Source of the DNA: DASPOJ01 sp049790315
GTDB taxonomy: Bacteria; Acidobacteriota; Terriglobia; Acidiferrales; UBA7541
DNA: 32,462 bases
Direction: 5' to 3'
NCBI GenBank assembly: GCA_049790315.1
Contig: JBAQYV010000002.1
Span: forward strand, 1-32,462
Shown here piece after piece: positions 17,153 through 24,697 of the stretch. A program made the position numbers and the translations under genes. How positions within the stretch are numbered: position 1 is the first letter of the stretch; every line of letters begins with the position of its first letter. The notes below the pieces were generated by a model that was given only the letters and a program-made list of their open reading frames with translations, was not told the DNA's origin and searched no databases.

Positions 17153-17506
17153 ATGGACAAGAAACGAACCGAAGTCTACAAAAAGAAACTCGTCGCGCGG
17201 CGCGAGGAGTTGCTCAAGAGCATCGCTCGCACCGAAGAAGAAGGCCGCGCGGCCGACGATGATCCGACCGTGGACATGGCCGACAAAGCCGCCAACTCCT
17301 ACACCAAGGAGTTCTTGTTCGGGCAGACCAACACTGAGCGCAGCCTGCTGGCGCTGATTGAAGGCGCGCTGGCCCGCATCAAGACCGGCTCCTACGGCAG
17401 TTGCACCAATTGCCAGGTGGAGTTGCAGCAAAAACGTCTCGACGCCGTGCCGTGGGCGCGCCACTGCGTCAATTGCCAGGAAAAAATGGAACGCGGCCAG
17501 CTTTGA
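17153..17506 (+). CDS. DksA/TraR family C4 zinc-finger protein
   Basis: This 117-aa protein belongs to the DksA/TraR family, which bind in the secondary channel of RNA polymerase and alter promoter response. Seen: a charged N-terminal helix (MDKKRTEVYKKKLVARREEL), the acidic coiled-coil-tip region DDDPTVDMADKAA, and a four-cysteine zinc finger GSYGSCTNCQVELQQKRLDA with the second pair in HCVNCQEKM. It is shorter than E. coli DksA (151 aa), as in many stand-alone family members. The ATG at 17153 has only a weak GGCGCGGA upstream, but the promoter is strong. It is probably monocistronic. Confidence 0.88.
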   Translation: MDKKRTEVYKKKLVARREELLKSIARTEEEGRAADDDPTVDMADKAANSYTKEFLFGQTNTERSLLALIEGALARIKTGSYGSCTNCQVELQQKRLDAVPWARHCVNCQEKMERGQL

Positions 17507-17639
17507 CGCCCCGCGTTTCCTGAACCGTCGCGCTCGCCGCGATACGCCATGGTAGGGCGCTCCGCGTAATCGATTGGCGCGACGTTCGCCGCGCGTTCAA
17601 TTTGTTCTCTGGATAATTCCTCTTTGATGAACACAGCGC

Positions 17640-18494
17640 GTGGAGTACGCTTCAGGCACTGTGGCCATCAGTCTGGCATCCGCGCGCGCCCGCCTGCGTC
17701 ACTGGGGCGGAGCCGTGGCCTCGATCCTGCTCCCCGCACCATGCGGCGTGTGCGGCGAGCCTTTGGATTCCGGGCGGCGCATTCCCATCTGTGGCCCGTG
17801 TCTTGAGCAATTCCAGCCGTTGCCGTGGCATCTCTGCGAACATTGCGGGCGCCCAATCCTTTCCGGCTTTGCCGCGGAAATTTCTCCCCTGCTCTGCGGA
17901 TTCTGCCGCCGCGGCCTTTACGATTTTGATTTCGCGCGCAGTTTCGCGACCTATGGAACTGTCGCCTCGCGCGCGGTCCTCATGCTCAAATACGAACAGG
18001 TCCTTCCACTCGGCGCATGGTTCGCGGCCAAAATTGCGGAATTAGTTCATGCTAACCGCGCCGGCTTCGCCGCCGACGTCGTGGTACCGGTACCGCTTCA
18101 TGCCGCGCGCTTTCGCGAACGCGGTTACAACCAAGCGGAACTGATCGCTCGCCCTTTGGCTCGAATGCTCGGCTTGCCATTGAAATCCTACTTGCTCGTG
18201 CGCACCAAACCTCGTCCCGACAAACTCAAGCTCACGATCCGCGAGCGCTGGCGCACCGTGCGTGGCGCCTATGCCACACGCGACGGCACTCAGGTTGACA
18301 AGCTCCGCGTCTTACTGGTAGATGATGTATTTACGACCGGTGCGACGCTGGATGCGTGTTCCCGAGCTTTACGCAAAGCTGGCGCTGTGCGGGTCGCGGG
18401 GCTGACTGTAGCCCGGGTGCTCCCTCCTTCGTTCTCCCGCCCGGAGTCCCGAACCGTGCCGCCGGGCGATTCGCGCAGCGGCACCGCCGCCTGA
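17640..18494 (+). CDS. ComF-family phosphoribosyltransferase-like protein
   Basis: This 284-aa protein has the ComF layout. A zinc-binding cysteine region comes first (LLPAPCGVCGEPLDSG, ICGPCLEQF, LCEHCGRPI, LLCGFCRRG, residues about 30-100). A type I phosphoribosyltransferase domain follows, with VPVPLHAARFRERGYNQAEL and the PRPP loop VLLVDDVFTTGATLDACSRA (about 225). Known: ComF is needed for DNA uptake in naturally competent bacteria, but the family is also widespread without competence. The start is uncertain: GTG at 17640 is the first in frame and GTG at 17661 is equally possible; neither has a good ribosome-binding site. The HNH gene begins 41 nt after the stop. Confidence 0.85.
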   Translation: MEYASGTVAISLASARARLRHWGGAVASILLPAPCGVCGEPLDSGRRIPICGPCLEQFQPLPWHLCEHCGRPILSGFAAEISPLLCGFCRRGLYDFDFARSFATYGTVASRAVLMLKYEQVLPLGAWFAAKIAELVHANRAGFAADVVVPVPLHAARFRERGYNQAELIARPLARMLGLPLKSYLLVRTKPRPDKLKLTIRERWRTVRGAYATRDGTQVDKLRVLLVDDVFTTGATLDACSRALRKAGAVRVAGLTVARVLPPSFSRPESRTVPPGDSRSGTAA

Positions 18495-18535
18495 ACCAGC
18501 CAGATGGTTCAGCGGCTGTCGGCAAGAGTTCTAAG

Positions 18536-19168
18536 ATGGCCAAAGGCGAGCAGATCGGTGACAGAAGTTCCCGGTCGAGCCCAGTGCTCGAAGCCCCCGC
18601 CTCCGAAGCGCGCCCAAAAGGCAGCTCGCTCCGCGCCGCCGCACGTAAACCCGGCATCCTGCAAGAGCCTGTGCTGGTATTAAACGCCACCTTCGAGCCG
18701 ATCAATGTTACCGCCGTGCGCCGCGCAATGGTCCTGATGCTCAAAGGCGTCGCGCAGGCTGAGGAGTTGCACCAATCAGAGGTCCGCTCGGCTGCACGCT
18801 CACTGAAAGTGCCTTCCGTGATTCGTTTGATCGCCTACCGGCACATTCCGCAGCAGACCCGCGCGCTTTCGCGCAAGAATATTCTTTTGCGCGATCGCAA
18901 CATCTGCCAGTTCTGCGGCCACACGTTTCCGGCAGGCGAGCTCACGCTCGATCACATCATGCCGCGCTCGCGGGGCGGTCATTCGTCCTGGGAGAATCTG
19001 GTGGCCTGCTGCTATCGGTGCAATAACAGCAAGGGCGATCGCACGCCCGAAGAAGCCGGCCTGCGCTTGGTGCGCCGCCCGCGCCCATTCACGCTCCACA
19101 CTTCGCGCCAACTGATGCGTCTGATCGGCAACAAAGACGAAAAGTGGCGCAAATATCTTTTCTATTAG
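18536..19168 (+). CDS. HNH endonuclease
   Basis: This 210-aa protein has a disordered N-terminus of about 45 residues, then a conserved block (PVLVLNATFEPINVTAVRRA, VIRLIAYRHIPQQTRALSRK), then an HNH nuclease domain: NICQFCGHTFPAGELTLDHI, MPRSRGGHSSWENLVACCYR, CNNSKGDRTPEEAG. It has two CxxC pairs, the DH of the active site and the final Asn/His residues. This family of stand-alone HNH proteins is common and chromosomally stable; its role is not settled (DNA repair or defence suggested). The ATG at 18536 is preceded by AAGAG; the upstream frame overlapping comF is excluded as non-homologous, low-complexity sequence. Confidence 0.87.
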   Translation: MAKGEQIGDRSSRSSPVLEAPASEARPKGSSLRAAARKPGILQEPVLVLNATFEPINVTAVRRAMVLMLKGVAQAEELHQSEVRSAARSLKVPSVIRLIAYRHIPQQTRALSRKNILLRDRNICQFCGHTFPAGELTLDHIMPRSRGGHSSWENLVACCYRCNNSKGDRTPEEAGLRLVRRPRPFTLHTSRQLMRLIGNKDEKWRKYLFY

Positions 19169-19330
19169 GTTCTATTAGCTCGCGGAAGATCGTTTTTGCG
19201 CTGGCAATTCGCTGAAAAACAATAACTTAACTGAACTGGTCGTCCGTTTCTCCGAATACGATATATCTTGCAACCAACGCCGTTCTTCCGGCGTCTAACC
19301 TTATAACATCACTTCTAGGACACACCCCGG

Positions 19331-19370
19331 GAAGCAGCGTTGGCTCAGCCAAGGCTGCTTCTCTTCTTTT
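19331..19370 (+). terminator. Strong intrinsic terminator, 163 nt after the HNH gene
   Basis: GAAGCAGCGTTGGC-TCA-GCCAAGGCTGCTTC is a 14-bp stem with one mismatch, followed by TCTTCTTTT on the plus strand. It ends plus-strand transcription just before the convergent cysteine-rich gene. The 160 nt between the HNH stop and this hairpin hold no frame; a second small hairpin, CGCCG-TTCTTC-CGGCG, precedes it. Confidence 0.75.
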
Positions 19371-19578
19371 AGGGCCTCTTTTTTGCGGTAGTCGATTCTT
19401 CTGAGTTGCCGCGCGCCAGCAATTCCAACTCAATCTTCTTCGTCAGGCAATTGCGGCAAAGGCATCCGTCGGCGGGATCATCTGGAATCGGCAAAATATT
19501 GGGGAGATCAGCGCACCAGCACCCGCGCTCCTGCAAGCAGGTTATCGGCGCGTTGCATTGGGAGCAGAGTTTGTCCAC
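19369..19578 (-). CDS. Cysteine-rich CWC family protein
   Basis: This 69-aa protein has the pattern of the cysteine-rich CWC family: CSQCNAPITC, then CWCADLPNILPIP, then CLCRNCLTKKIE, with eight cysteines probably binding zinc. The function of the family is unknown. The GTG start at 19578 has no ribosome-binding site, but a promoter-like pair ends 6 nt upstream, which suggests a leaderless message. It is convergent with the HNH gene and lies just downstream of the broken nuclease remnant. Complete for its family. Confidence 0.8.
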   Translation of the reverse strand: MDKLCSQCNAPITCLQERGCWCADLPNILPIPDDPADGCLCRNCLTKKIELELLARGNSEESTTAKKRP

Positions 19579-19584
19579 AACGGA

Positions 19585-19614
19585 ATTATGCGGCTTTCAC
19601 ATTCGTAGTGGCAA
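19585..19614 (-). promoter_or_regulatory. Promoter of the CWC gene, likely leaderless
   Basis: On the minus strand TTGCCA-N18-CATAAT; the -10 box ends 6 nt before the GTG start at 19578. Confidence 0.45.
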
Positions 19615-19632
19615 ATCGCGGATCGCCAGCTT

Positions 19633-19719
19633 TCATTGCCGCAGGCTGACGCGCAATCCCGAACGCCGACTCTCTTGAACGCCCGCGCGGACGATCTCAA
19701 TCTCCCGGCGCAGCGACCT
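19633..19719 (-). pseudogene. Remnant of the 3' end of the DUF91/NucS-like gene
   Basis: Read on the minus strand this stretch encodes LRREIEIVRAGVQESRRSG and then LRVSLRQ-stop. That matches the end of the intact gene at 21061-22617 in 20 of 26 residues, including the last ten. The DNA string TGCCGCAGGCTGACGCGCAA is identical in both places. No start or upstream domain exists, so it is a broken paralogous copy. Its first 23 bases overlap, in another frame, the end of the MFS gene and provide that gene's stop codon. Confidence 0.85.
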
Positions 19720-20974
19720 TGCACGGGGCCGATTCGCGCGCCGCGATCATGGCGACAATGCCGACGACCATTGCCGCGGTCCAATACCATGCTGGCGCCA
19801 ATGGATTCCCCGTCACCTTAATCATCCAGGTGATGGCATATTGCGTCGAACCGCCGAACGTCGCGATCGAAAAGGCGTAAACCACGGCAACACCGCCGGA
19901 GCGAATCGCCGCCGGAAGCGATTCGGTCAGCCACGTCACGATCGGGGATACGCACAGCGCATGCAAGCTCGCCAGCACCGCGGTCGCGCACAGCAACGCA
20001 GCCGTCGTGGGATAGTGAGTGATCACATAAAACGCCGGAAGCACCAAAGCGAGCAAAAGGATGCTCGGTGCCAGCATCATCGGCTTGCGGCCGATGCGGT
20101 CCGAGAGCGCGCCGCTCCAGAGATTCAGCGCCACCCCGCATACGCCGACCACAATCGTTGCCGCGAAGGCCGCGTTCGCGCGCATGTGCAGCGTCGCGAT
20201 CGAATAGGTGGTCATATAGCTCAACGTATAGATACCGATGGTTCCGCTCGCCAGCATCATCAAGCCCAGAACCGCGATCGGCAAATGAGGGCGCAACGGA
20301 ACACGCTCGCGCTTGCCGTTATCGCGCGTGTGAAACGTTTCGGGCAAGCTGCGCCGCATGACCAAGCCAAATGGCACGATCGCCGCTCCAACTAGAAAAG
20401 CGATGCGCCATCCGAAATCTTGCAATTGCTGCGCGCTTAACGCGTTCGCAAGTCCAAAACCCACGAGGCCGGAAATCAGCACCGCCAGACTCTGACTCCA
20501 GCCCTGGAACGCGGTATAAAATCCCCGCCGCTCCAGCGGCGCCGCCTCCAGCAGGAACGCCGTAGTCGGCCCAACCTCGCCGCCGAGCGCGAAACCCTGC
20601 AGCATCCGGAAGAAAATTACGAGCACCGGCGCCGCAACCCCGATCATCGAATGGGGCGGCGTCAGCGCAAGTCCCGCGATCGCCACGCCCATCATCGAGA
20701 AGCACAGAATCATCGCGGGCTTGCGTCCCAAACGATCGCCCATCCTCCCGATCACCAAGCCGCCGATCGGCCGCGTGACAAAACCCACGCCGAACGTGCC
20801 GAGAGATGCCAGCAAGCTCACTGTCGGAATGTTGGAAGGAAAGAAAGCCCTGCCGATGTACACAGCGAAAAAAGCGTAGGTCAGAAAATCGTAGAACTCG
20901 AGCGCGTTCCCCACCACAACGGCCGCAACATAACGTGCCGGCACCGATGCGCGCGTATCCGTCGTCTCAGTCAT
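19697..20974 (-). CDS. MFS transporter, metabolite:H+ symporter type
   Basis: This 425-aa inner-membrane protein has 12 predicted helices and the two MFS loop motifs, GRMGDRLGRKPAMI between helices 2 and 3 and SDRIGRKPMMLAPS in the second half. The start RYVAAVVVGNALEFYDFLTY and the LGGEVGPTTAFLLEAAPLER region are typical of the metabolite:H+ symporter (MHS) group, which carries citrate, ketoglutarate, proline/betaine and similar compounds; the substrate here is unknown. The ATG at 20974 has no clear ribosome-binding site. The last residues (VAAPGD) and the stop are read out of the nuclease remnant in a shifted frame, so the original C-terminus was probably lost or replaced. Confidence 0.88.
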   Translation of the reverse strand: MTETTDTRASVPARYVAAVVVGNALEFYDFLTYAFFAVYIGRAFFPSNIPTVSLLASLGTFGVGFVTRPIGGLVIGRMGDRLGRKPAMILCFSMMGVAIAGLALTPPHSMIGVAAPVLVIFFRMLQGFALGGEVGPTTAFLLEAAPLERRGFYTAFQGWSQSLAVLISGLVGFGLANALSAQQLQDFGWRIAFLVGAAIVPFGLVMRRSLPETFHTRDNGKRERVPLRPHLPIAVLGLMMLASGTIGIYTLSYMTTYSIATLHMRANAAFAATIVVGVCGVALNLWSGALSDRIGRKPMMLAPSILLLALVLPAFYVITHYPTTAALLCATAVLASLHALCVSPIVTWLTESLPAAIRSGGVAVVYAFSIATFGGSTQYAITWMIKVTGNPLAPAWYWTAAMVVGIVAMIAARESAPCKVAAPGD

Positions 20975-21060
20975 GGGTTGACAGCTCGCGCCGCGTCCAT
21001 CTCGTGGGAACGTATTAAAGCACAGGAATCAGAAAACGCTCGCAGTTTCGTGCGGATGGT

Positions 21061-22617
21061 TCACTGCCGCAGGCTGACGCGCAATCCAGATCGCCAGTTT
21101 TCTTGCACTCCTACGCGAATCACTTCAATCTCCGGCCGCAGAAAGCTGAGCAGTGTGTCCGTCGCCGGATGAAATCGCAGCGCGGGCGCCACCAGAAAAA
21201 TGCGCGGCGGTTCGGTGCTGAGCTTGATCCCATCGAAATATCCATAGCGGCGAAAATCGTCTTGTTCAAGATGTCCGTTCACGCTTAGCCAGTAATCCGC
21301 GGCCTGCAACACCAACTGCAAATCTTCTCCGGCCTTCAATTCGAGGATCGCCAAGCGGCCGTCGCGCGTCACGCCGAGCAAATCCAGCACTCCGCGCTCC
21401 CCGCCCGTTACCGCGGGAACCTGGCGATAAATTCTGTGCGGATCCAGGCGCGGGTCCACCCGCGTCGGATCTTCCTCTACCAAAGTTTCAAGCCAACGCT
21501 CCGGATGCGCGCGGTAAAGAGCGTGCTTGGTGTCATGCGCTTTCGGATGCCGATGCTCGCCAAGTCGACGAACCAGGTTCGCCAACTCCGGCAGAGTGCG
21601 CGCGGTAAGCGGCTCGCGTCTCAAACCCAAACCGAAGACGATGCCGTTCGGATCCCATCGCGCGAATTCGAGCCCGCGAAATCGCAGCACAACACTCCGC
21701 GCATCCGCCGAAGCGCATGCTTGAATCGCCTGCGGCACCATCGCGCCGCGAGTTCCCGGCGCACCGCGGCACGCAATCACGCGAGCAATGTCCGCGGCAG
21801 CAGCGGAAAGTATGGCCTCCGCTTCGCGCCGCGGCACCAAGTGCGTTGCCCAATTGCCGCCGCCCGCGCCATCGAAGCGCCGCGCGATGCCGCGCTTCTC
21901 GTCCAATTCAAAAAGCTCAATCTGTACGCGCGGATCGAGCGCCTTCTTGCGACGCGCCGCCGACTGCACGGCAGCGGCGCCCGCCGGCAAAAACAATCGC
22001 AGCCCAACGACCGGCGGCCCCGCCGCACGCCGCCGCGCCTGCGCGAGCCACAAGAGACCAGCTGTCAAACTCGCGTCCAGCGTCGCCGCACTTTCTTCCG
22101 CGGAAACCGCCAGCACCGCCCACGCCGTGCTTCCCGCGCCGCGCATGATTCCGCGCGCGTAGCAGCCCGAAAGCGAATGTTCCAGCCGCGCCGCCGTCGT
22201 CAGCGATTCCACTTTCTCATCGGCGAATTGATTTTGCAGAATCGCCAGGCACCGCTCGCCGAACGATTCGCGACGAAGTTTCCCCGCCGGACGCTCGCGC
22301 CCCGCCACGCGAATCTCCAGCACTTCCGGCCGCGCGCGCCCGAAGCGTTGAATTTCCAATCTCAAATGATCGGCAGATTCTTCGGCGATGCCAACCACGC
22401 GCCGCACCACATTCCGCGCATCGCTCTGCGGCGCATTTTGCGCATCGCTTTGTAATTCGGACCAAAGATGCAGCAGCGGCGCCGTACCCTGCGCGCGCAC
22501 CTCGTAGCAAAGCCCATCCGCCAGCCCCGCAAGCCGGCGCCCGTTCTCGTGCACTTCAAGCGGTCCCGCCTTCACCAATCCCGCAAGCGCGCGCTGGATC
22601 TCGTCTGCCAGTTGCAT
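21061..22617 (-). CDS. Large protein with DUF91/NucS-like PD-(D/E)XK nuclease domain
   Basis: This 518-aa protein has an uncharacterised N-terminal two-thirds, rich in Ala and Arg, with an Arg-rich segment near 240-260. At about residues 395-470 lies a PD-(D/E)XK-like core: GVLDLLGVTRDGRLAILELK followed by LQLVLQAADYWLSV. The Asp, the ELK pair and the Gln are spaced as in the C-terminal nuclease domain of NucS/EndoMS (DUF91). NucS cuts mismatched or branched DNA; whether this long protein does so is unknown. The start was set at 22617 because a perfect TATAAT ends 8 nt upstream, leaving no room for a leader; a TTG at 22626 is in frame. A second, broken copy of its 3' end lies beyond the MFS gene. 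Confidence 0.7.
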   Translation of the reverse strand: MQLADEIQRALAGLVKAGPLEVHENGRRLAGLADGLCYEVRAQGTAPLLHLWSELQSDAQNAPQSDARNVVRRVVGIAEESADHLRLEIQRFGRARPEVLEIRVAGRERPAGKLRRESFGERCLAILQNQFADEKVESLTTAARLEHSLSGCYARGIMRGAGSTAWAVLAVSAEESAATLDASLTAGLLWLAQARRRAAGPPVVGLRLFLPAGAAAVQSAARRKKALDPRVQIELFELDEKRGIARRFDGAGGGNWATHLVPRREAEAILSAAAADIARVIACRGAPGTRGAMVPQAIQACASADARSVVLRFRGLEFARWDPNGIVFGLGLRREPLTARTLPELANLVRRLGEHRHPKAHDTKHALYRAHPERWLETLVEEDPTRVDPRLDPHRIYRQVPAVTGGERGVLDLLGVTRDGRLAILELKAGEDLQLVLQAADYWLSVNGHLEQDDFRRYGYFDGIKLSTEPPRIFLVAPALRFHPATDTLLSFLRPEIEVIRVGVQENWRSGLRVSLRQ

Positions 22618-22625
22618 CACCGCCA

Positions 22626-22631
22626 ATTATA
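22626..22631 (-). promoter_or_regulatory. -10 box of the NucS-like gene
   Basis: TATAAT on the minus strand, 8 nt before the ATG at 22617. No convincing -35 box at 16-18 nt. A leaderless transcript is likely if this is the true promoter. Confidence 0.45.
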
Positions 22632-22983
22632 GAGATATATACCCAAGCATCCTAGTCGAAGCATTTTCCCGCGCCGCAGCCGCGCGCCAGCCCAAGCCGG
22701 CGCGTCGTTCGAGGGGCCCATCGCTCAAAGCATGAAGACGTCAGATGCTCGCAACACTAACGCGCAGTGGCGGCGTTGGTTCCTCGGATCGAAACCTCAG
22801 ACGCCGCGGTGCGACTCGCGGCGCTCTGCTGCTAACGCGCATGCCAGCTGGTGGCTGAAAACCACCACCCTCGCTCGAAATCCACCATCGATCCGTTATC
22901 CGCCCTGGCCGTCAACAGCCGTCGCAATCGCCATTGCATTGAAACAATCGCACTTACGGCCATTCTCGAATCATCGCGACGTT
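22632..22983. other. Intergenic stretch of about 350 nt with no supported gene
   Basis: No frame with a ribosome-binding site or recognisable product on either strand, no tRNA and no terminator was seen. It presumably holds the upstream activator sites of the sigma-54 promoter that follows. Confidence 0.45.
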
Positions 22984-22999
22984 TGGCATTCCCGTTGCA
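22984..22999 (+). promoter_or_regulatory. Sigma-54 promoter of the Gly-rich secreted protein
   Basis: TGGCA-N6-TTGCA: the invariant -24 GG (22985-22986) and -12 GC (22997-22998) are exactly 10 nt apart, as required by RpoN. The predicted start near 23010 leaves a leader of about 40 nt that ends in GGGAGG before the ATG. An enhancer-binding activator would be needed. Confidence 0.7.
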
Positions 23000-23050
23000 T
23001 CTCTTAAGTGCAGTTCGAGATCGAAAGATTGGATCTCGGGAGGGCCTCAA

Positions 23051-23596
23051 ATGCGATATCTAAAATATTTAACAGTTCTGGCAGCCTTCGGCGCGTGCAT
23101 GCTTTTCGCGCCTTACGCCCACGCGCAGCGAGTCGTGGTTGGCGTAGGAGTAGGGCCTGGCTACGGCGGCTACGGCTACGTTGGCCCAGCTCCCGTGTGC
23201 GACTACGGCTACTACAACTATTACCCGTACGCCTGCGCGCCCTACGGCTACTACGGTCCTAGCTGGTTTGACGGAGGCGTCTTCATCGGCGCCGGCCCGT
23301 GGTTCCATGGTCGCGGCTTCTACGGAGGCCCAGGCTTCTACGGTCGCGGCGGATTCGCTGGCCGCGGCGGATTCGGCGGACGCGGCTTCGTAGGACGTGG
23401 CCCTGGCTTCGTCGGTCGCGGTGGATTCGCCGGACGCGGCCCCGGATTCTCGGGCGGCAATGGTTTCCGCGGCGGATCAGTCGGCGGCGGCTTCCGCAGT
23501 GGTAACGGCGGAGGCTTCGCACGCGGCGGTGGCGGAAGTTTCCACGGAGGCGGCAGCTCCCACGGTGGAGGCGGCGGCCACGGCGGACATCGCTAA
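23051..23596 (+). CDS. Secreted glycine-rich repeat protein
   Basis: This 181-aa exported protein has a signal peptide (MRYLKYLTVLAAFGACMLFA, cleavage after AHA near residue 25), a Gly/Tyr-rich block with five Pro-Tyr turns and three cysteines (CDYGYYNYYPYACAPYGYYG), then about 100 residues of Gly-Arg-Phe repeats of the form GRGGFAGRGGFGGRGF, ending in a Gly/Ser/His tail (SSHGGGGGHGGHR) that could bind metal. It is predicted to be disordered. It may be a cell-surface or envelope-stress protein; no family function is known to me. GGGAGG 7 nt upstream fixes the start. It has a sigma-54 promoter and a strong terminator, so it is a single-gene unit with regulated expression. Confidence 0.75.
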   Translation: MRYLKYLTVLAAFGACMLFAPYAHAQRVVVGVGVGPGYGGYGYVGPAPVCDYGYYNYYPYACAPYGYYGPSWFDGGVFIGAGPWFHGRGFYGGPGFYGRGGFAGRGGFGGRGFVGRGPGFVGRGGFAGRGPGFSGGNGFRGGSVGGGFRSGNGGGFARGGGGSFHGGGSSHGGGGGHGGHR

Positions 23597-23614
23597 GCTA
23601 AGCATCTAAAAATC

Positions 23615-23640
23615 GTCGCTGAGCACACACGCTCAACGAC
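23615..23640 (+). other. First hairpin in the 3' region of the Gly-rich gene
   Basis: GTCGCTGAGC-ACACAC-GCTCAACGAC is a 10-bp stem with one mismatch, between the stop codon and the intrinsic terminator. It lacks a T tract and may stabilise the 3' end. Confidence 0.45.
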
Positions 23641-23646
23641 AAACTC

Positions 23647-23687
23647 AAACGGCCGGCAGCCCCCGCTGTCGGCCGTTTCTTTTTCTC
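23647..23687 (+). terminator. Strong intrinsic terminator of the Gly-rich gene
   Basis: AAACGGCCGGCAGC-CCCC-GCTGTCGGCCGTTT is a 14-bp stem with one G-T pair, followed by CTTTTTCT. Confidence 0.85.
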
Positions 23688-23690
23688 AGC

Positions 23691-23752
23691 GTTGTCATCC
23701 CGAACCCGGTCGCCCGCCTTTGGCGAACGACGGTGAGGGATCTGCTTTTATC
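23691..23752. repeat. Dispersed TCATCCCGA...GAGGGATCT repeat, copy 1
   Basis: Starts GTTGTCATCCCGAACC and ends GTGAGGGATCTGCTTTTA. The conserved ends are shared with two more copies nearby; the middle is variable and can pair with itself (TCGCCCGCC with GGCGAACGA). It is of the REP-like type common in intergenic spaces. Confidence 0.6.
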
Positions 23753-23776
23753 TTCGCTTCGCCCCACTCCCCTCTG

Positions 23777-23826
23777 GTCATCCCGAGCGAGTGCGCCGCG
23801 GCGGACGACGAGGGACCTCTCTGTCG
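23777..23826. repeat. Dispersed TCATCCCGA...GAGGGACCT repeat, copy 2
   Basis: GTCATCCCGAGCGAGTGCG at the left and GACGAGGGACCTCTCTGTCG at the right, about 50 bp, 24 bp after copy 1. Same ends as copies 1 and 3. Confidence 0.6.
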
Positions 23827-23861
23827 CTTTTGATTTTGCCCCTCTGTTTTCCTTTTCTTTC

Positions 23862-24551
23862 CTAAGCGCGCGCCTTCCGCGGATACTCATCGAGCCGCTT
23901 CTTGTAAAGCAGCAGCACGCTCGGACCAAATGCCAGCAGCATAATCGCGATCCCCGTTGCGATGCCGAAGCTAGTCACCGTCGGCGCCGAGCAATCATTC
24001 CTCCGCCGCACAATAATGTGGCACGGCACCGCGATCAGCAGCTCAAGCACGCTCCCGCGCAGCAACCACGAAATCACGCGCGTCACCGCATCGCTCGAGC
24101 CACGCAGGTAAAAGTAAAAGAAAATCCCCCACAGCAGCCACAGCCCTAGCAAGAAACAAGCGATCTCCACTCCACTCTTGATGATGAACGAATTTCCAAA
24201 ATCGTCGCCGCGCGCCGCGAATCCAATCGACCAGATCGCCGCCGCCGTCAGCAGCGCCGTAAGCGCGGCCGCCACCACGCCCGAAACCGCAATGTGCTCT
24301 CGCGGCCTCAGCCGCTGCCACGACGTGTCCACGCGCAAAAACAGCAGCGCGGCCTCACTGCAAATCAGCACCGCCACAACGAACCAGAAAAATCCGCTTG
24401 CGTACGTGAACTGAAGCGCCGCCTCGAATCCCGCCCACTTGGTGTTGGCTACAAAGTTGTCGGTCCCCATCATCAAAATCGCGCCCGGCGTCAACAGCCC
24501 CGCCACAATCAGCGCGTAAACCACCGTAATCGCAATTCCCCATTTGCGCAT
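23862..24551 (-). CDS. Uncharacterised six-helix membrane protein
   Basis: This 229-aa protein has about six hydrophobic helices: residues 5-29, 50-74, 88-112, 124-150, 158-180 and 196-216. It starts MRKWGIAITVVYALIVAGLL and ends in a basic cytoplasmic tail (LYKKRLDEYPRKARA). GAGAGGA upstream of the ATG at 24551 supports the start. I do not recognise the family and see no catalytic motif. It is flanked on both sides by copies of the TCATCCCGA repeat and stands alone on the minus strand. Confidence 0.7.
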   Translation of the reverse strand: MRKWGIAITVVYALIVAGLLTPGAILMMGTDNFVANTKWAGFEAALQFTYASGFFWFVVAVLICSEAALLFLRVDTSWQRLRPREHIAVSGVVAAALTALLTAAAIWSIGFAARGDDFGNSFIIKSGVEIACFLLGLWLLWGIFFYFYLRGSSDAVTRVISWLLRGSVLELLIAVPCHIIVRRRNDCSAPTVTSFGIATGIAIMLLAFGPSVLLLYKKRLDEYPRKARA

Positions 24552-24607
24552 GGTTCATCCTCTCTACGGCCCGCTTTCTATCACACTCCCCGCGTATTTG
24601 TTCAACG

Positions 24608-24675
24608 TTCTCATCCCGAGGAGCGCAGCGACGCCTGGCCGCCGCAGCTTTAGCGAAGAAGGGAGGGACCTCTTA
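24608..24675. repeat. Dispersed TCATCCCGA...GAGGGACCT repeat, copy 3
   Basis: TCTCATCCCGAGGAGCGCAG at the left, GAAGGGAGGGACCTCTTAG at the right, about 68 bp. With copies 1 and 2 it brackets the membrane-protein gene. Confidence 0.55.
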
Positions 24676-24697
24676 GTGGTTTTTCCTAGCTCGCCGC

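Noticed and set aside
17392..17634. Minus-strand frame starting MFIKEELSREQIERA across the DksA-like gene end
   Set aside because: Its first 20 residues look gene-like, but most of it is the antisense of the conserved zinc-finger part of the DksA-like gene and no ribosome-binding site or promoter was seen.
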